NCBI GenBank assembly: GCA_902782955.1
Contig: CACZPD010000081.1
Location: 1-20,817 of the forward strand
Direction of reading: 5' to 3'
DNA length: 20,817 bases
Source: an uncultured Erysipelotrichaceae bacterium
GTDB lineage: Bacteria; Bacillota_I; Bacilli_A; Erysipelotrichales; Erysipelotrichaceae
The notes beneath the pieces are model-generated. The model was not told the origin of the DNA, did not search any database, and worked only from the letters and a program-made list of their open reading frames with translations. The position numbers were made by a program, and so were the translations under genes. Below, piece by piece: positions 6,530 to 12,952 of the stretch; position 1 is the first letter of the stretch, and each line of letters starts with the position of its first letter.

Positions 6530-7900
6530 TTATTCCGCAGTTTTCGGCAGTTTGGCAATGGACGCTGCCAGTTCATCGTCTGTCGGGATATAGTTTGTCA
6601 TATTGCCGTCATGGAATTTCTCATAGGCGACCATATCAAAGTATCCGGTTCCGGTCAGACCGAAAAGGATCGTCTTTTCTTCGCCTGTTTCCTTGCAGCG
6701 GATCGCTTCGTCGATCGCCGCTTTGATGGCATGGGAGCTTTCCGGTGCCGGCAGGATGCCTTCACATCTTGCGAAGTATTCCGCTGCCGCAAAGACATCT
6801 GTCTGATTAACGGAGATCGCTTCCATGAGGCCGTCATGATACAGCTGGGAAAGGATCGGGCTCATGCCGTGGAAACGCAGACCGCCGGCATGGTTCGGTG
6901 CCGGAATGTAGCTGCTGCCGATGGTGTACATCTTTGCCAGCGGGCAGATCATGCCGGTATCGCAGAAATCGTAGGCAAATACACCGCGGGTGAAACTCGG
7001 ACAGGAAGCCGGTTCTACTGCTATGATGCGGTAATCTGCTTCGCCGCGCAGTTTTTCACCCATAAACGGAGAAATCAGACCGCCCAGATTTGAGCCACCG
7101 CCGGCACATCCGATGATGATATCCGGTTTGATCCCGTATTTGTCCAGAGCGATCTTTGTCTCCAGGCCGATCACTGACTGATGCAGGAGAACCTGGTTCA
7201 GAACACTTCCGAGGACATAGCGGTATCCTTCGTGGGAAGTGGCATCTTCAACTGCTTCGGAAATGGCACATCCTAGACTTCCCGTTGTGCCCGGGAATTC
7301 AGCGAGGATCTTTCGGCCGACTTCGGTATTCATCGAAGGCGACGGTGTAACAGAGGCGCCGTATGTCCGCATGACTTCACGGCGGAAAGGCTTCTGTTCA
7401 TAGGAAACTTTGACCATGTATACACGGCAGTCCAGTCCGAGATATGCGCAGGCCATGGAAAGCGCCGTGCCCCACTGTCCTGCACCGGTTTCTGTCGTTA
7501 CGCCTTTCAGACCCTGCTTTTTCGCATAGTAGGCCTGGGCAATAGCGGAATTGAGTTTGTGGCTGCCGGAAGTATTGTTTCCTTCAAATTTGTAATAGAT
7601 CTTTGCAGGTGTTTTCAGTTTTTCCTCGAGGCAGTAAGCACGCACGAGCGGAGAAGGGCGGTACATCTTGTAGAATTTTCTGATTTCTTCCGGAATCTCG
7701 ATATACGGAGTGGTTTCATCCAGTTCCTGCGCAACCAGTTCATCGCAGAATACCGCACCGAGTTCTTCGGCGGTCATCGGTTTTCCGGTTCCCGGATTCA
7801 AAAGCGGAGCAGGTTTGTTTTTCATGTCTGCCCTGAGATTGTACCAGGAGGTAGGCATTTCGTTTTCTTCCAGATAGATTTTGTAAGGGATGTCGGTCAT
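6530..7900 (-). CDS. trpB2: TrpB2-type tryptophan synthase beta-like PLP enzyme
   Basis: A 456-aa PLP enzyme of the stand-alone TrpB2 group, which joins indole and serine (or O-phosphoserine in some members) to make tryptophan without a dedicated TrpA. NNTSGSHKLNSA (108-119) holds the PLP lysine Lys115. TTETGAGQWG (135-144) holds the catalytic Glu138. IIGCAGGGSNLGGL is the phosphate-binding glycine loop. Extra N-terminal residues relative to TrpB1 are typical of TrpB2. ATG 7900 is preferred over an upstream in-frame ATG at 8023 because AAGGAG lies about 10 nt before it and the longer frame crosses the T-box terminator. No trpA or other trp gene is nearby. Control by a Trp T-box supports a role in tryptophan supply, perhaps indole salvage. 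Confidence 0.92.
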   Translation of the reverse strand: MTDIPYKIYLEENEMPTSWYNLRADMKNKPAPLLNPGTGKPMTAEELGAVFCDELVAQELDETTPYIEIPEEIRKFYKMYRPSPLVRAYCLEEKLKTPAKIYYKFEGNNTSGSHKLNSAIAQAYYAKKQGLKGVTTETGAGQWGTALSMACAYLGLDCRVYMVKVSYEQKPFRREVMRTYGASVTPSPSMNTEVGRKILAEFPGTTGSLGCAISEAVEDATSHEGYRYVLGSVLNQVLLHQSVIGLETKIALDKYGIKPDIIIGCAGGGSNLGGLISPFMGEKLRGEADYRIIAVEPASCPSFTRGVFAYDFCDTGMICPLAKMYTIGSSYIPAPNHAGGLRFHGMSPILSQLYHDGLMEAISVNQTDVFAAAEYFARCEGILPAPESSHAIKAAIDEAIRCKETGEEKTILFGLTGTGYFDMVAYEKFHDGNMTNYIPTDDELAASIAKLPKTAE

Positions 7901-7936
7901 GATTCTTTTTCTCCTTTCCTTCTCTTGCAGGGAATG

Positions 7937-8195
7937 AAAAAATCCCATCCCTGCATGTGCTGGGACAGGATCGATCCTGCGGTGCCACCCGGCTTGGCGC
8001 ATATTCTGCGCCCTCTCTTGCATAAAAGGATTATGCAGGCTTTTTGATTACGAAGCAGCCGGCTCCGTCTTCCATACTTGTTTCCGTTCAGGTCGCCCTC
8101 TGAAGACCATTCAGCTCTGTTTTTTCCGCTGCGTTTCCACCGCCGGCAGCTCTCTTGGGGAAAAGGGACAAGGCCTACTTACTCTCCGTCATCGG
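7937..8195 (-). ncRNA. T-box riboswitch, tryptophan specifier (UGG)
   Basis: On the minus strand a leader shows T-box hallmarks in order. The 5' GACGGAGAGTAAGTA starts at 8190. AGAGAG is at 8156-8151, and an apical hairpin GCTGC..GGTGGAAAC..GCAGC follows (about 8150-8128). The specifier region GAATGGTC has UGG at 8109-8107. The T-box core GGGTGGCACCGC (7990-7979) has a TGGC bulge to read the tRNA 3' end. Last is a terminator stem CCTGTCCC (7969-7962) / GGGATGGG (7951-7944) with six T at 7942-7937. Uncharged tRNA-Trp would stabilise the antiterminator and allow trpB2-HAD expression. Another UGG (8074-8072) exists but sits outside the expected specifier context. Confidence 0.88.
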
Positions 8196-8208
8196 TTTGA
8201 TTAATGGT

Positions 8209-8238
8209 ATTTTTGCATGTACAGGGATACCGCGTCAA
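8209..8238 (-). promoter_or_regulatory. Promoter of the T-box transcript
   Basis: Minus strand TTGACG (8238-8233), 18 bp, AAAAAT (8214-8209), predicting a start near 8202, just before the T-box Stem I. The -35 is strong and the -10 weak. Confidence 0.5.
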
Positions 8239-8343
8239 GAAAAAACTCCGAAAGCAGAAGAGATATTTCCGGCTTCTGAAAACCCGCCGGTCTTCCTGCG
8301 GTCCCTTTGTGAAACTGGATCAGTAAATAAAAAGAAAACCCTA

Positions 8344-8349
8344 TATAAT
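8344..8349 (+). promoter_or_regulatory. -10 element of alpha/beta hydrolase gene
   Basis: Perfect TATAAT 28 bp before ATG 8377. No clear -35 at the right distance. A GGGAG ribosome binding site (8364-8368) follows. Confidence 0.45.
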
Positions 8350-8376
8350 AAAGATAGAAAACAGGGAGATCATCAT

Positions 8377-9555
8377 ATGAAGGGAACTTATGAAATTACA
8401 ATAAAAGGCTTTGACTGGGGATGCTGTGTCACAAAGGCAGTACTGCATCTGAAAGAAGCAGTGAAAGATCTGAAAAAAGAAGATCTGAAGATCACCGAAA
8501 CAAAACAGATTACCGATTTCTCCAAGATTCCGGAATTTCCCATTATTGTGGCGGAACCGGAGCGTACGGTCGTGGATGTACGGAAAAAAGACGAAGAGGG
8601 GAAAATATACGAGATCGACCTCGGCATCAGCCCGGATGAAGGCTCTCCGCTCCTCTTCAGCATGCATACTTTCTTCAACACATGGTCGGATCCTTACCGC
8701 CTGAATTTTGAGATCAAAGGCAAACCGGTCGAAGCAGCGTGCACGGCGCATGAAACGGATGCGGATATCTTTGCGTATGACTCCTATACCGCGTCTGACG
8801 GCATCAGCCTGAAATATGCGTATTATAAGCCGGAAACGCCATCTGACAGGCTGGTGGTCTGGGTCCATGGTCTCGGGGAAGGCGGCATCGATCATACGGA
8901 TCCTTCCATTACTGTCCTGGCCAATAAAGTTACTTCACTCGTGTCGAAAGAGTTCCAGACTATGATGCAGGGAGCGCATGTCCTGGCGCCGCAGTGTCCG
9001 ACATTCTGGATGGACAAAGACGGCACCGGATCCAATCTCAACCACGGCGCGATCGATGCGGATGAACATTCTTTCTACCTGAATGCCCTGGAAGAACTGA
9101 TCCGGAAATATCAGAAGGATGCAGGCATAAAGAAAACGGTCATTGCGGGCTGCTCCAATGGCGGATACATGACGATGCTGCTGGCAATCAACTATCCGGA
9201 CCTGGCAGATGCGTATGTACCGATCTGTGAAGCGCTGGCAGATAAATGTATTTCAGATGAAGCAATCGACACATTGAAGGAGCTGCCGATGTACTTCGTT
9301 TATGCGGAAGACGATCCGACCGTTGATCCTTCACTGCACGAAATACCGACACTGGCCAGACTGAAAAAAGCAGGTGCAGAAAAGATCTATGTTTCCACAA
9401 CGGAACATGTTGATGATACAAGCGGGAAGTACAAAGACAAGGATGGAAATCCCCGCAGGTACTCCGGACACTGGTCATGGATCTATTTCTTCAACGATGA
9501 ATGTGACGCGGACGGCCTGAAGGCATGGACATTCATCCAAAAGTATCTCCTATAG
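8377..9555 (+). CDS. Alpha/beta hydrolase (prolyl-oligopeptidase / PHB-depolymerase-like)
   Basis: A 392-aa serine hydrolase without a signal peptide. The N-terminal ~130 residues form a separate, probably beta-rich domain that I do not recognise. The hydrolase domain then starts. VVWVHGLGEGG (160-170) carries the oxyanion HG. AGCSNGG (257-263) is the nucleophile elbow with Ser260. YAEDDPTVDP (309-318) gives the acid, and SGHWSW (363-368) the His365. The tail resembles secreted esterase and peptidase-like enzymes of the PHB depolymerase group, but it lacks an export signal. ATG 8377 is chosen for its GGGAG and because the longer in-frame start at 8155 would lie antisense to the T-box leader. 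Substrate unknown. Confidence 0.82.
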   Translation: MKGTYEITIKGFDWGCCVTKAVLHLKEAVKDLKKEDLKITETKQITDFSKIPEFPIIVAEPERTVVDVRKKDEEGKIYEIDLGISPDEGSPLLFSMHTFFNTWSDPYRLNFEIKGKPVEAACTAHETDADIFAYDSYTASDGISLKYAYYKPETPSDRLVVWVHGLGEGGIDHTDPSITVLANKVTSLVSKEFQTMMQGAHVLAPQCPTFWMDKDGTGSNLNHGAIDADEHSFYLNALEELIRKYQKDAGIKKTVIAGCSNGGYMTMLLAINYPDLADAYVPICEALADKCISDEAIDTLKELPMYFVYAEDDPTVDPSLHEIPTLARLKKAGAEKIYVSTTEHVDDTSGKYKDKDGNPRRYSGHWSWIYFFNDECDADGLKAWTFIQKYLL

Positions 9556-9559
9556 TGTG

Positions 9560-9584
9560 AGAGAGGACATGCTCCTCTCTTTTT
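9560..9584 (+). terminator. Intrinsic terminator of hydrolase gene
   Basis: AGAGAGGA (9560-9567), 5-nt loop, TCCTCTCT (9573-9580), then TTTT: perfect 8-bp stem directly after the stop codon. Confidence 0.9.
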
Positions 9585-9589
9585 ACATG

Positions 9590-9613
9590 AAAAAAGCCCG
9601 GATGTTTCCGGGC
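9590..9613 (-). terminator. Intrinsic terminator on the minus strand
   Basis: GCCCGGA (9596-9602), loop of four, TCCGGGC (9607-9613). On the minus strand the stem is followed by six T (9595-9590). It would stop integrase transcripts. Alternatively it is the old terminator of a host minus-strand gene displaced by the prophage. Confidence 0.85.
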
Positions 9614-9748
9614 ATAAAAAAGAGCGAGTGAGCGGATACCATGAAAGTGGTTTATAGGCTTCTAAAACCCCCTAAAATGCGCTATTTTCGCTCTTTTTGA
9701 TACATAAAAATATATAGTTTTTAAAACTTTCGTATCAAAATCGTATCA
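9614..9748. other. Probable left attachment-site region of the prophage (attL)
   Basis: The gap between the host terminators and the integrase stop. It contains an inverted pair AAAAAGAGCGA (9617-9627) / TCGCTCTTTTT (9688-9698). It also has repeats that may be integrase arm sites: CGTATCA at 9731-9737 and 9742-9748 (11 bp apart) and the inverted TGATAC at 9698-9703. The integrase TGA stop lies in one of them. The core cannot be fixed without the right end of the element. No tRNA is visible. Confidence 0.4.
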
Positions 9749-10789
9749 CGCAGCTGTTCTGTTCTGCTCTATGAAGTCCATCATTTCATCGTTGGTCTTA
9801 TCCACCAGATGGGCATAGGTTTTCAGAGTCTGATTGATCGTGGAATGGCCTAGTCTCTTGGATACAGCGACAATGTTGATGCCGTTGTTGATCAGCCAGG
9901 TGGCGTGAGAGTGCCTGAGGTCGTGGATCCGGATTCGTTTGACGCCGGATGTCTTTATTCCGTTTCTGAAATACTTGTCCACTATGGTGATTGGCAGGGA
10001 TCTGGTGCAGCCAAATACAAACGGATCTGCTCTCTCAATCAAAGGCTTGATCATCTCAAAGGTCGCTGAATCGATCTTTATTGTTCTTTCGGAAGAATCT
10101 GTCTTCAGAGGTGTGAATCCGTTCTTGTAGTGCCGGATAGATCTGTGGATGTGTACGTATCCATCCTCGCTGATATCTTCCTTGCAGAGGGCAAGAGCCT
10201 CGCCACGACGGCACCCTGTATAATACAGGAATGTATAGAACGCTTTGTATGTAAACAGATCTACGCAGCTGATAAACTGGTTAAACTCTTCCGGAGACCA
10301 CACTTCCATTTCTTTCTTGTCTTCTTTTTTCAGCTCGTATGCTTTTACTACGACAGCCGGATTTGGAATCCCATAGATCTTCTCTGCGAAATCGAATACG
10401 GCTTTGACGTACTGAAGGCCTCTGTTTTTCGTCCTGGTTGCGAGTTTTGTCTCTTCCAGGTCATTCCTCCACTCGATCAACATCGGCCTTGTAATCCTCT
10501 GTATGGGGCTTGTATGCAATGGGAAATGTTTGTTGATCCATATCTTTTTCATGTAAGAAGACGTTTCGGAAGAATCAATGCTCTTCAAGTAGATCTCCAG
10601 CATTTCATCGAAAGTGACACCGGTATGTTTCACATCCGGGGAAGATCTGTTTTCCACTTCCCACTGCTTTGCTTCTCCTTTCTTTTTGAAACCGCGTTTC
10701 AGGATCTGCTTTGTTTTTCCGGTAACATGGTCGGTTGTCGAGTATTTGACATACCATGCTTTTCCGTTTTTCTCTTTGTAAACAGGCAT
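9746..10789 (-). CDS. int: Phage tyrosine recombinase (integrase)
   Basis: A 347-aa site-specific recombinase that integrates and excises the phage genome. The N-terminal ~45 residues (WYVKYSTTDHVTGKTKQILKRGF region) form the arm-binding domain. Residues about 57-150 form the core-binding SAM-like domain. The catalytic domain follows, with TGCRRGE (Arg194), a beta-hairpin lysine in PLKTDSS, HDLRHSHATWL (His289, Arg292), LGHST (His315) and TYAHL (nucleophile Tyr325). All are present, so it should be active. TGGAGG before ATG 10789 sets the start. It lies at the element's edge and reads outward, as in many Firmicutes prophages. No separate excisionase is obvious nearby. Confidence 0.95.
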   Translation of the reverse strand: MPVYKEKNGKAWYVKYSTTDHVTGKTKQILKRGFKKKGEAKQWEVENRSSPDVKHTGVTFDEMLEIYLKSIDSSETSSYMKKIWINKHFPLHTSPIQRITRPMLIEWRNDLEETKLATRTKNRGLQYVKAVFDFAEKIYGIPNPAVVVKAYELKKEDKKEMEVWSPEEFNQFISCVDLFTYKAFYTFLYYTGCRRGEALALCKEDISEDGYVHIHRSIRHYKNGFTPLKTDSSERTIKIDSATFEMIKPLIERADPFVFGCTRSLPITIVDKYFRNGIKTSGVKRIRIHDLRHSHATWLINNGINIVAVSKRLGHSTINQTLKTYAHLVDKTNDEMMDFIEQNRTAA

Positions 10790-10817
10790 AATAAACCTCC
10801 ATTTCTGTTATAATGAA

Positions 10818-10885
10818 GGCATAGTAAAAGTCTGCTACGATATTTACTATGCCAGATCTCCAAAGGGTACCAGCCTATGGAGATC
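10818..10885. promoter_or_regulatory. Two adjacent inverted repeats upstream of integrase
   Basis: GGCATAGTAAA (10818-10828) / TTTACTATGCC (10843-10853) is a perfect 11-bp inverted repeat. It partly overlaps the presumed integrase promoter (TATAAC on the minus strand at 10812-10807). GATCTCCA (10855-10862) / TGGAGATC (10878-10885) is a perfect 8-bp repeat enclosing GGGTACC. These could be operators for integrase expression or binding sites for an accessory recombination factor. Confidence 0.5.
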
Positions 10886-10894
10886 ATTTATTTA

Positions 10895-10954
10895 CTCTAA
10901 ACCGCTCTAAACTTGCTCTAAACTGCTTTTAACCAGCTTTAAACTGCTCTAAAA
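10895..10954. repeat. Six helically phased CTCTAAAC-like repeats
   Basis: Units begin at 10895, 10905, 10916, 10926, 10937 and 10947, a spacing of 10, 11, 10, 11, 10. They read CTCTAAAC, CTCTAAAC, CTCTAAAC, CTTTTAAC, CTTTAAAC and CTCTAAAA. The mean of 10.4 bp equals one DNA turn, so all units face the same side of the helix. They lie 21 bp before a -35-like element on the plus strand. A cooperative DNA-binding protein is the simplest reader. The spacing is far too short for a CRISPR. Confidence 0.75.
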
Positions 10955-10975
10955 GTGCAAAAAATGCATTTATGC

Positions 10976-11004
10976 TGTAAAAAATCCTTTAGCCTATGTA
11001 TAAT
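10976..11004 (+). promoter_or_regulatory. Possible plus-strand promoter behind the phased repeats
   Basis: TGTAAA (10976-10981), 17 bp, perfect TATAAT (10999-11004), start near 11011. No gene follows on this strand before the terminator at 11053-11085. Confidence 0.45.
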
Positions 11005-11010
11005 AGACTT

Positions 11011-11085
11011 GTAACTCGGATATCCACTTCGTGTGGTAAATTAGGAGGACTTCAGAAAACGCTGGAAACGGCGTTTTCTGCTTTT
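11011..11085 (+). ncRNA. Candidate short structured RNA
   Basis: The stretch from the predicted start to the terminator is about 75 nt. It folds into a small hairpin CCAC-ttcgt-GTGG (11023-11035), a single-stranded TTAGGAGGACT (11041-11051) with a perfect Shine-Dalgarno core but no start codon after it, and the terminator hairpin. It ends at the last codon of the convergent MazF-like gene. This may be a small RNA or only the remains of a leader. It is unsupported beyond its promoter and terminator. Confidence 0.3.
11053..11085 (+). terminator. Intrinsic terminator
   Basis: CAGAAAACGC (11053-11062), 8-nt loop, GCGTTTTCTG (11071-11080), then CTTTT. The T-run exists only on the plus strand. The minus-strand lysogeny operon therefore has no normal terminator here and could read on towards integrase. 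Confidence 0.7.
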
Positions 11086-11902
11086 AGTGGAAGTCAACAT
11101 AGTACTTTTTAATTATTTTCTTTATAGCATCAATGTCTTCCTTATTGACCACAACATTATTCCCGCTACTATCTACATAAGGCTGAACAATTCTCTTAAT
11201 ACTGATTCTCTGCATATCATTTATTTTCACATATGATGTTTTGCCATCTAGAATGATTGGATGGTTTGTATAGTATCTTGCTGCTCTTCCTTTTGATGTG
11301 AGAGGAATGACAATGTAACTAGATTGATTTGGATCGACGGAGGAAACGCATTTGCGATAAAGGAGAACAGGTCTGAGCTTTTCTAATTCTGAACCTATGT
11401 TTCTTCCGATTTCTGCCCAGTAAATGCCATACTGTAAAAGCCCTGGCTGTGTATTAATATGTTTTTCAAATTGCAGTTTTGTTTTAAAATCAAACCAGGT
11501 TAGATATTTATAATAATCTTCGGTTAATATGTAATTCTTCTTATCAGGATTTGAAAATCTTGTGTGAGATAAATTTTTGTATGTTTGTTCGGTTTTCTTT
11601 AATAGCTTAGAAAGAACTATTTCCGAAACAGTCAGAAAAACTAAATAATCCACAGTGACGGTTTTACCTTTGATTTTTAATTCTTTTATGATCGCTGAAC
11701 GATTAATTTCCTTAGCGCGTTCAGGAAATAATACTTTTTTCATTCCGGTGATGGGGATAGTGTTAGAAATGTGATCGTTCTCATCGACAGGAACGATACA
11801 AATCATTTTTTTAATGTTAGTATCGCATAAATACATACATAAATGAGCTTCACCGTTTGAGTCTTTGAAGTGATATATATTTCCGTGAAAAAGCATTATC
11901 AT
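11084..11902 (-). CDS. Two-part protein with C-terminal PemK/MazF-like domain
   Basis: A 272-aa protein, more than twice the length of a normal MazF. Residues about 155-245 match the PemK/MazF ribonuclease fold: GIYWAEIGRNIG, EKLRPVLLYRK (Arg177-Pro178), YIVIPLTSKGR (Thr202), then YVKINDMQRISIKRIV. The N-terminal ~105 residues (GNIYHF..., MICIVPV, INRSAIIKELKIKG, VDYLVFLTVSEIVLSKLL) follow a similar strand order and may be a diverged second copy. Residues 105-150 look like a linker. No antitoxin gene adjoins it. It is third in the lysogeny operon, 21 nt after the ImmA-type gene. AGGTAGGG precedes ATG 11902; ATG 11896 is possible. It could be a growth-control or anti-phage effector carried by the prophage. 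Confidence 0.72.
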   Translation of the reverse strand: MIMLFHGNIYHFKDSNGEAHLCMYLCDTNIKKMICIVPVDENDHISNTIPITGMKKVLFPERAKEINRSAIIKELKIKGKTVTVDYLVFLTVSEIVLSKLLKKTEQTYKNLSHTRFSNPDKKNYILTEDYYKYLTWFDFKTKLQFEKHINTQPGLLQYGIYWAEIGRNIGSELEKLRPVLLYRKCVSSVDPNQSSYIVIPLTSKGRAARYYTNHPIILDGKTSYVKINDMQRISIKRIVQPYVDSSGNNVVVNKEDIDAIKKIIKKYYVDFH

Positions 11903-11923
11903 AATTGCCCTACCTTTCTATCA

Positions 11924-12376
11924 TCATCTCATCGTATACCTGTTCTCAGCCAGTGTCCGGAAGACGTCTGCGGCGATAATTGCCGGCACTCCCATATCGA
12001 CAGCTGCGTCGACAGGTTTCCGATCGGTCAGATCGACAGAGTGTAATAAGCCGAATACCGCAAAGATATTCGCCTGCTGTTCGTATAGGTCCCGGAAGGT
12101 GGACAGTTTATAGTTCATCTTCAGGTATGGTTTGTAATGCAGAATATAATGACCGAATTCATGCCAGAGCAGGAACTCGATGTACTTTGGATCCGGATTC
12201 GGCTTTATGAATATACCTTTGCGGTTTCCGCAGCAAATGATCATTGAATCTCGTTTATGAGGGATCATCTGCGGAGTGTAATGGATATCTATACCAAACG
12301 TTTCAAGGAGGACATATATGTTTGAAGACTCCAGCCGACCGATCGTCTCATAGATCAATTCAATGTCAGGGTTCAT
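11924..12376 (-). CDS. immA: ImmA/IrrE-family metallopeptidase
   Basis: A 150-aa zinc peptidase of COG2856. FLLWHEFGHYILH contains HExxH (His72, Glu73, His76), and EQQANIFA (from Glu99) supplies the third ligand. In ICEBs1 and many Firmicutes phages such proteins cleave the ImmR-type repressor to trigger induction. The partner here is the repressor gene 19 nt upstream in the same operon. It has the family's compact form without an N-terminal HTH. The Shine-Dalgarno before ATG 12376 is weak, suggesting coupling or low expression. Function by analogy is well founded; the inducing signal is unknown. Confidence 0.88.
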   Translation of the reverse strand: MNPDIELIYETIGRLESSNIYVLLETFGIDIHYTPQMIPHKRDSMIICCGNRKGIFIKPNPDPKYIEFLLWHEFGHYILHYKPYLKMNYKLSTFRDLYEQQANIFAVFGLLHSVDLTDRKPVDAAVDMGVPAIIAADVFRTLAENRYTMR

Positions 12377-12395
12377 TCAGATCACGCTTTCTGTT

Positions 12396-12797
12396 TTACT
12401 GCGATTGGTTCTGCTTCATGATCTGGATCATTGCGGCGACACGGTTGGCAAAGTCGATCAATTCTTCATCGGACATGTTATCGAGGTCATATCCGCCGAA
12501 TTGCGCTACGAGGGGAACTTCGAGGATGAATTTTATGGCTTCCTGGGCTGTCTTGAAGTCGGGGAGGACGGCAACTGGGCTCGGAACCTCGTCATCAATA
12601 TTTCCGACTATTAAAGCAGGGTCTAATTGAAGAATCTTAGATAATGATGCGATATTAGACCTTTTCATATTGTCGATTTCTCCATTTAACCATCTGTATA
12701 CTGTAGCTCTGTTGACACCGCAGTATTCAGCGACCTGATCGACTGTTAAATGCAATTCTTCTATTCGTTTTTTCAGCAATTCAGAAACCATACTCAT
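12396..12797 (-). CDS. immR: XRE-family phage repressor (ImmR/cI-like)
   Basis: A 133-aa repressor. Residues about 6-60 form an XRE helix-turn-helix: LLKKRIEELHLTVDQVAEYCGVNRATVYRWLNGEI, with recognition helix NRATVYRWLNG. Residues 60-133 form an acidic, helical tail for oligomerisation and probably for cleavage by the ImmA-type peptidase. GAGGT 7 nt before ATG 12797 sets the start. Its promoter (TTGCGT, 16 bp, TATAAT on the minus strand, 12845-12818) has operator O1 over the -35, so it should control itself. Divergent from cro across a 155-bp switch region. Confidence 0.9.
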   Translation of the reverse strand: MSMVSELLKKRIEELHLTVDQVAEYCGVNRATVYRWLNGEIDNMKRSNIASLSKILQLDPALIVGNIDDEVPSPVAVLPDFKTAQEAIKFILEVPLVAQFGGYDLDNMSDEELIDFANRVAAMIQIMKQNQSQ

Positions 12798-12817
12798 AAT
12801 AAATACCTCGCAATAAT

Positions 12818-12938
12818 ATTATATATAAATATTGCGTTTACGCAATAGAGAGCGGCGAATAAATATAATTTTGTCGCGTTTATGTATTGACAGCAAATAA
12901 CTGTCAGAGTATACTTTGCTTAGTCGCATAAAAGCGAC
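12818..12938. promoter_or_regulatory. Lysogeny switch: divergent promoters and operators O1-O3
   Basis: The rightward promoter is TTGACA (12887-12892), 17 bp, TATACT (12910-12915). The leftward promoter is TTGCGT (12845-12840), 16 bp, TATAAT (12823-12818). The 16-bp operators have the form half-site, 2 bp, half-site. O1 is ATTGCGT-TT-ACGCAAT (12831-12846), over the leftward -35. O2 is GTCGCGT-TT-ATGTATT (12873-12888), with a degenerate right half, touching the rightward -35. O3 is GTCGCAT-AA-AAGCGAC (12923-12938), at the rightward start. A further inverted pair TGACAG/CTGTCA (12888-12906) lies inside the rightward promoter. Confidence 0.8.
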
Positions 12939-12952
12939 AAAGGAGAAACGTG

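Noticed and set aside
5633..7093. Long 486-codon plus-strand open frame
   Set aside because: It runs antisense through the HAD and TrpB2 genes, which have full catalytic motifs and ribosome binding sites. The plus-strand frame has neither and resembles no protein.
7901..8023. 41-residue N-terminal extension of TrpB2
   Set aside because: It would be translated through the T-box terminator; ATG 7900 has its own RBS.
8155..8376. 74-residue N-terminal extension of the alpha/beta hydrolase
   Set aside because: The segment is antisense to the T-box leader and its promoter. A TATAAT and RBS lie just before ATG 8377.
10130..10813. 227-codon plus-strand open frame
   Set aside because: Antisense to the integrase N-terminal half; no RBS and low-complexity Phe/Cys-rich product typical of shadow frames.
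10895..10954. CRISPR array (on the minus strand the units read GTTTAGAGC, like type II repeats)
   Set aside because: Units are about 8 bp at 10-11-bp spacing, leaving no room for spacers, and no cas gene is present.
10895..11902. Type III (ToxIN-like) toxin-antitoxin locus
   Set aside because: In type III loci the repeat RNA and terminator precede the toxin on the same strand with repeats of about 30-40 nt. Here the toxin-like gene is convergent and the repeats are 10.5 bp, outside the predicted transcript.
12244..12630. Plus-strand frame over the ImmA/ImmR genes
   Set aside because: Shadow of two genes with clear HExxH and HTH motifs on the opposite strand.
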